A stretch of DNA of 64,000 nucleotides from assembly GCF_017744095.1 (NCBI RefSeq), contig NZ_JAGHQX010000002.1:186001-250000 (forward strand), written 5' to 3'. Under the pieces are notes generated by a model. The model was not told where the DNA came from. It was given only the letters and a program-made list of their open reading frames with translations, and made no database searches. A program made the translations under genes and the position numbers. Position 1 is the stretch's first letter. Each line of letters begins with the position of its first letter. Of this stretch, positions 61,978 to 64,000 are shown piece by piece. This DNA comes from Shimia sp. R10_1. GTDB taxonomy: Bacteria; Pseudomonadota; Alphaproteobacteria; Rhodobacterales; Rhodobacteraceae.

Positions 61978-64000
61978 GTGAACATCACCGTGAAAACCGC
62001 ACTTCAGGCCGCGCTTGACGCCAAAGGCTATGACAAACTCACCCAGGTTCAGGAAGCCGTTATGGCCCCGGAACTTGCGGGCAAAGACCTTCTTGTTTCC
62101 GCGCAGACCGGATCAGGCAAAACACTGGGCTTTGGCCTTGCGATCTCTTCCACTATTTTGGGCGAGGCAGACGCCTTTGAAGACGCCGCCGCACCGCTGG
62201 CGCTGGTCATTGCACCAACCCGCGAACTGGCGCTTCAGGTCAAACGCGAACTGACCTGGCTCTATGCCGAAGCCGGGGCGCGTGTGGCCTCCTGTGTCGG
62301 CGGCATGGACATGCGCGATGAACGCCGCGCACTTGCGCGCGGGGCGCATATTGTGGTGGCAACCCCCGGTCGTCTGCGCGACCACATTGACCGTGGTTCG
62401 ATTGACCTGCTCGATATCCGCGCCGTGGTGCTGGATGAAGCCGATGAAATGCTGGATCTGGGCTTCCGCGAAGAACTGGAATTCATACTGGAGCAGGTCC
62501 CGGAAGAGCGCCAGACTCTGCTGTTCTCCGCCACTGTTCCCAAAATGATCGCGGAGCTGGCCAAGAACTATCAGCGTGACGCCATCCGCGTGGAGACCAA
62601 ATCCGAGCAGAAGCAGCACGCGGATATCACCTATCGTGCGATGACCGTGTTGGATCGCGATGCGGAAAACGCGGTGATCAACACGCTGCGCTTTTATGAA
62701 GCGCCCAATGCGATTGTCTTTGCCAACACCCGCGCAATGGTGGCGCGCCTGACAACCCGCCTTTCCAACCGGGGCTTTCAGGTGGTGTCGCTGTCTGGGG
62801 AGCTGTCTCAGACCGAGCGTACCCACGCCCTGCAAGCGATGCGCGATGGACGTGCGCGTGTCTGTGTGGCAACCGATGTGGCTGCGCGCGGCATCGACCT
62901 GCCCAACCTCGATCTGGTGGTGCATGCCGAACTGCCCAACAACCACGAAACTCTGCTGCATCGCTCTGGCCGGACCGGACGCGCAGGCCGCAAAGGGGTC
63001 TCCGCGCTGATCGTCACCCGCAAATCCCGCAAAAAGGCAGAGCGTCTGCTGCGGTGGGCAAAGCTTGAAGCCGAATGGTCTGGCGCACCTTCTGCAGAAG
63101 AAGTCAGCACGCAGGATCAGGCGCGTATGTTTGCCGATCCAGACTGGATTGTGGAACCAACTGACTCAGAATTGTCGCTAATTGAGTCTTTGCTTGGCAC
63201 ATTTTCACCTGAACAAGTGGCAGCGGCATATCTGCGGCTTTACAATTCCAAACATTCCGCTCCTGAAGAAATTTCGGAAAGCGATGCAAAGCCAGCGCCG
63301 CGCAAAGATTTTGGCCCCTCGGTCTGGTTCTCCATTTCCGGTGGTCGCAAAGCCGGTGCTGAGCCGCGTCGCCTGCTGCCAATGCTGTGCAAGCTGGGCG
63401 ACCTGACCAAAGACGACATTGGCGCGATCCGCATCAACCCCGAAGAAAGCTATGTGCAGGTTCTGGAGACCAGTGTGGCAGGCTTCCTCGCTGCGATTGG
63501 CCCGAACATGACGCTGGAAGAAGGCGCGAAGCTGACGCAGATGGAGAATGCTCCGGTGCTGGAGCGCAGCCCACGTGAAGGGCGAGACGGAGGTAAGAAA
63601 CCTTTCGGCAAAGGCCCGCGCAAAGAGGGTGGCAAACCCCATCGCGGCAAAGGAAAGTTCGATAAACCGCGCCAAGACCGGGACGAGACCCGCCCTGAGC
63701 GCGGCGAAAAGTCTGATTTTCACAAGCCAAAACGCGATAAATTTTCTGAAAAGCCCAACAAATCTGCCGCTCCGGTAGACTGGAACGACGATCCGGCCCC
63801 GCGGCAGAAAAAGCCAAAACCTGGTGCGGCCAAGCCGGGTGCCAAGGGTGGCAAACCCAAAGCGAGTTCAAAACCCGCCTATGGTGCAGCCGCAGGCGGC
63901 AACGCGGCACCACGTTGGCGCGCAATGGCGGATGGCGCATTGAGCGATGCCAAACCGCACCGCAAGGGCGGCGACAAACCCAAAGGCCCACCGCCTCCCA
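61978..64000 (+). CDS. DEAD-box RNA helicase with DbpA-type domain, 3' end outside window
   Basis: The frame is open from a GTG at 61978 (or 61990) to the window edge, about 670 residues. An in-frame stop at 61972 bounds the start; no good ribosome site is seen. From the second GTG, Walker A is AQTGSGKT (38-45) and the DEAD box is 149-152 (VVLDEADEMLDLGF). The helicase C-terminal domain has VCVATDVAARGIDLPNLDLVV and HRSGRTGRAGRKG. Near residues 430-510 follows a DbpA/CsdA RNA-binding domain, then a Lys/Gly/Pro-rich disordered tail still running at the edge. Related helicases assist 50S assembly and cold adaptation. Confidence 0.92.
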   Translation, partial: MNITVKTALQAALDAKGYDKLTQVQEAVMAPELAGKDLLVSAQTGSGKTLGFGLAISSTILGEADAFEDAAAPLALVIAPTRELALQVKRELTWLYAEAGARVASCVGGMDMRDERRALARGAHIVVATPGRLRDHIDRGSIDLLDIRAVVLDEADEMLDLGFREELEFILEQVPEERQTLLFSATVPKMIAELAKNYQRDAIRVETKSEQKQHADITYRAMTVLDRDAENAVINTLRFYEAPNAIVFANTRAMVARLTTRLSNRGFQVVSLSGELSQTERTHALQAMRDGRARVCVATDVAARGIDLPNLDLVVHAELPNNHETLLHRSGRTGRAGRKGVSALIVTRKSRKKAERLLRWAKLEAEWSGAPSAEEVSTQDQARMFADPDWIVEPTDSELSLIESLLGTFSPEQVAAAYLRLYNSKHSAPEEISESDAKPAPRKDFGPSVWFSISGGRKAGAEPRRLLPMLCKLGDLTKDDIGAIRINPEESYVQVLETSVAGFLAAIGPNMTLEEGAKLTQMENAPVLERSPREGRDGGKKPFGKGPRKEGGKPHRGKGKFDKPRQDRDETRPERGEKSDFHKPKRDKFSEKPNKSAAPVDWNDDPAPRQKKPKPGAAKPGAKGGKPKASSKPAYGAAAGGNAAPRWRAMADGALSDAKPHRKGGDKPKGPPPP

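Noticed and set aside
61971-62018. ATG at 61971 as start of the DEAD-box gene
   Set aside because: It is in another frame and stops after 15 codons; the helicase frame has only GTG starts at 61978 and 61990.
1-64000. Mobile elements, defence islands or CRISPR
   Set aside because: No transposase, integrase, phage, toxin-antitoxin, restriction or Cas-like protein was seen, and no long terminal repeats.

Overview
The window looks like chromosomal core DNA from an alphaproteobacterium of the Rhodobacteraceae (marine Roseobacter type). The evidence is a GC-rich sequence, families typical of that group (a fused 4TM/12TM TRAP permease with a Usp partner, DUF6478, DUF1491, DUF2478, Hint_2 protein, several LysE exporters, an N-terminally extended acyl-CoA dehydrogenase resembling methylsuccinyl-CoA dehydrogenase), and conserved orders such as pdxJ-acpS-lepB-rnc-era-recO, accD-folC and def-fmt. 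I saw no rRNA, tRNA, CRISPR array, IS element, prophage or att site.

Layout. 1-2.7 kb: the 3' part of a TRAP transporter permease and its Usp partner. 2.8-8 kb, minus strand: CocE-type hydrolase, TRIC-like channel, folC, accD. 8-14.3 kb, mostly plus: four poorly known genes (DUF6478, a hypothetical, a two-TM K+ channel, DUF2478), a TauE exporter, the acyl-CoA dehydrogenase, a TetR regulator and a META lipoprotein. 14.3-24.4 kb: a 10-kb minus-strand run, folK, rpoZ, rsh, DUF2062, pdxJ, two LysE genes, acpS, lepB, rnc, era, DUF1491, recO, with several ATGA stop/start overlaps. 24.5-27.7 kb: NYN nuclease-like gene, excalibur protein, then DUF3429-lysE-methyltransferase-rnhA. 27.7-30.5 kb, minus: three overlapping peptide deformylase genes (the last with mutated active-site motifs), fmt and a small membrane protein. 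30.6-37 kb: MalY/PatB aminotransferase, glutathionyl-hydroquinone reductase-like protein, cobC-cbiB and an MltB-type transglycosylase. 37-43.7 kb: smc, GNAT, a GntR/FCD regulator, DUF1244, a small membrane protein and an N-formylglutamate amidohydrolase. 43.9-54.7 kb: pyk, rpmI-rplT, a Hint-domain gene, an AGCS symporter, then pheS and pheT separated by an amidotransferase and an esterase. 54.8-64 kb: methyltransferase, YtoQ, two GSTs, MscS, DUF1330, LysR, ald with a divergent Lrp regulator, and a DEAD-box helicase cut by the window end.

How the genes fit together. Much of the window serves translation and its quality control (fmt/def, pheS/pheT, rpmI/rplT, era, rnc, DEAD-box helicase), the stringent response and transcription (rsh, rpoZ), cofactors (folC, folK, pdxJ, cobC, cbiB, acpS) and central carbon or amino-acid metabolism (pyk, ald, accD, the dehydrogenase).

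I did not find an obvious new multi-gene system. The most interesting signals are the degenerate third deformylase; the interruption of the rplT-pheS-pheT order by four genes, with a structured RNA leader before pheT; a Hint-domain gene of unknown role; and several exact inverted or direct repeats placed on promoters (LysR, Lrp/ald, pyk, TetR, GntR). All functions are read from the sequence and family knowledge. No database search was run.
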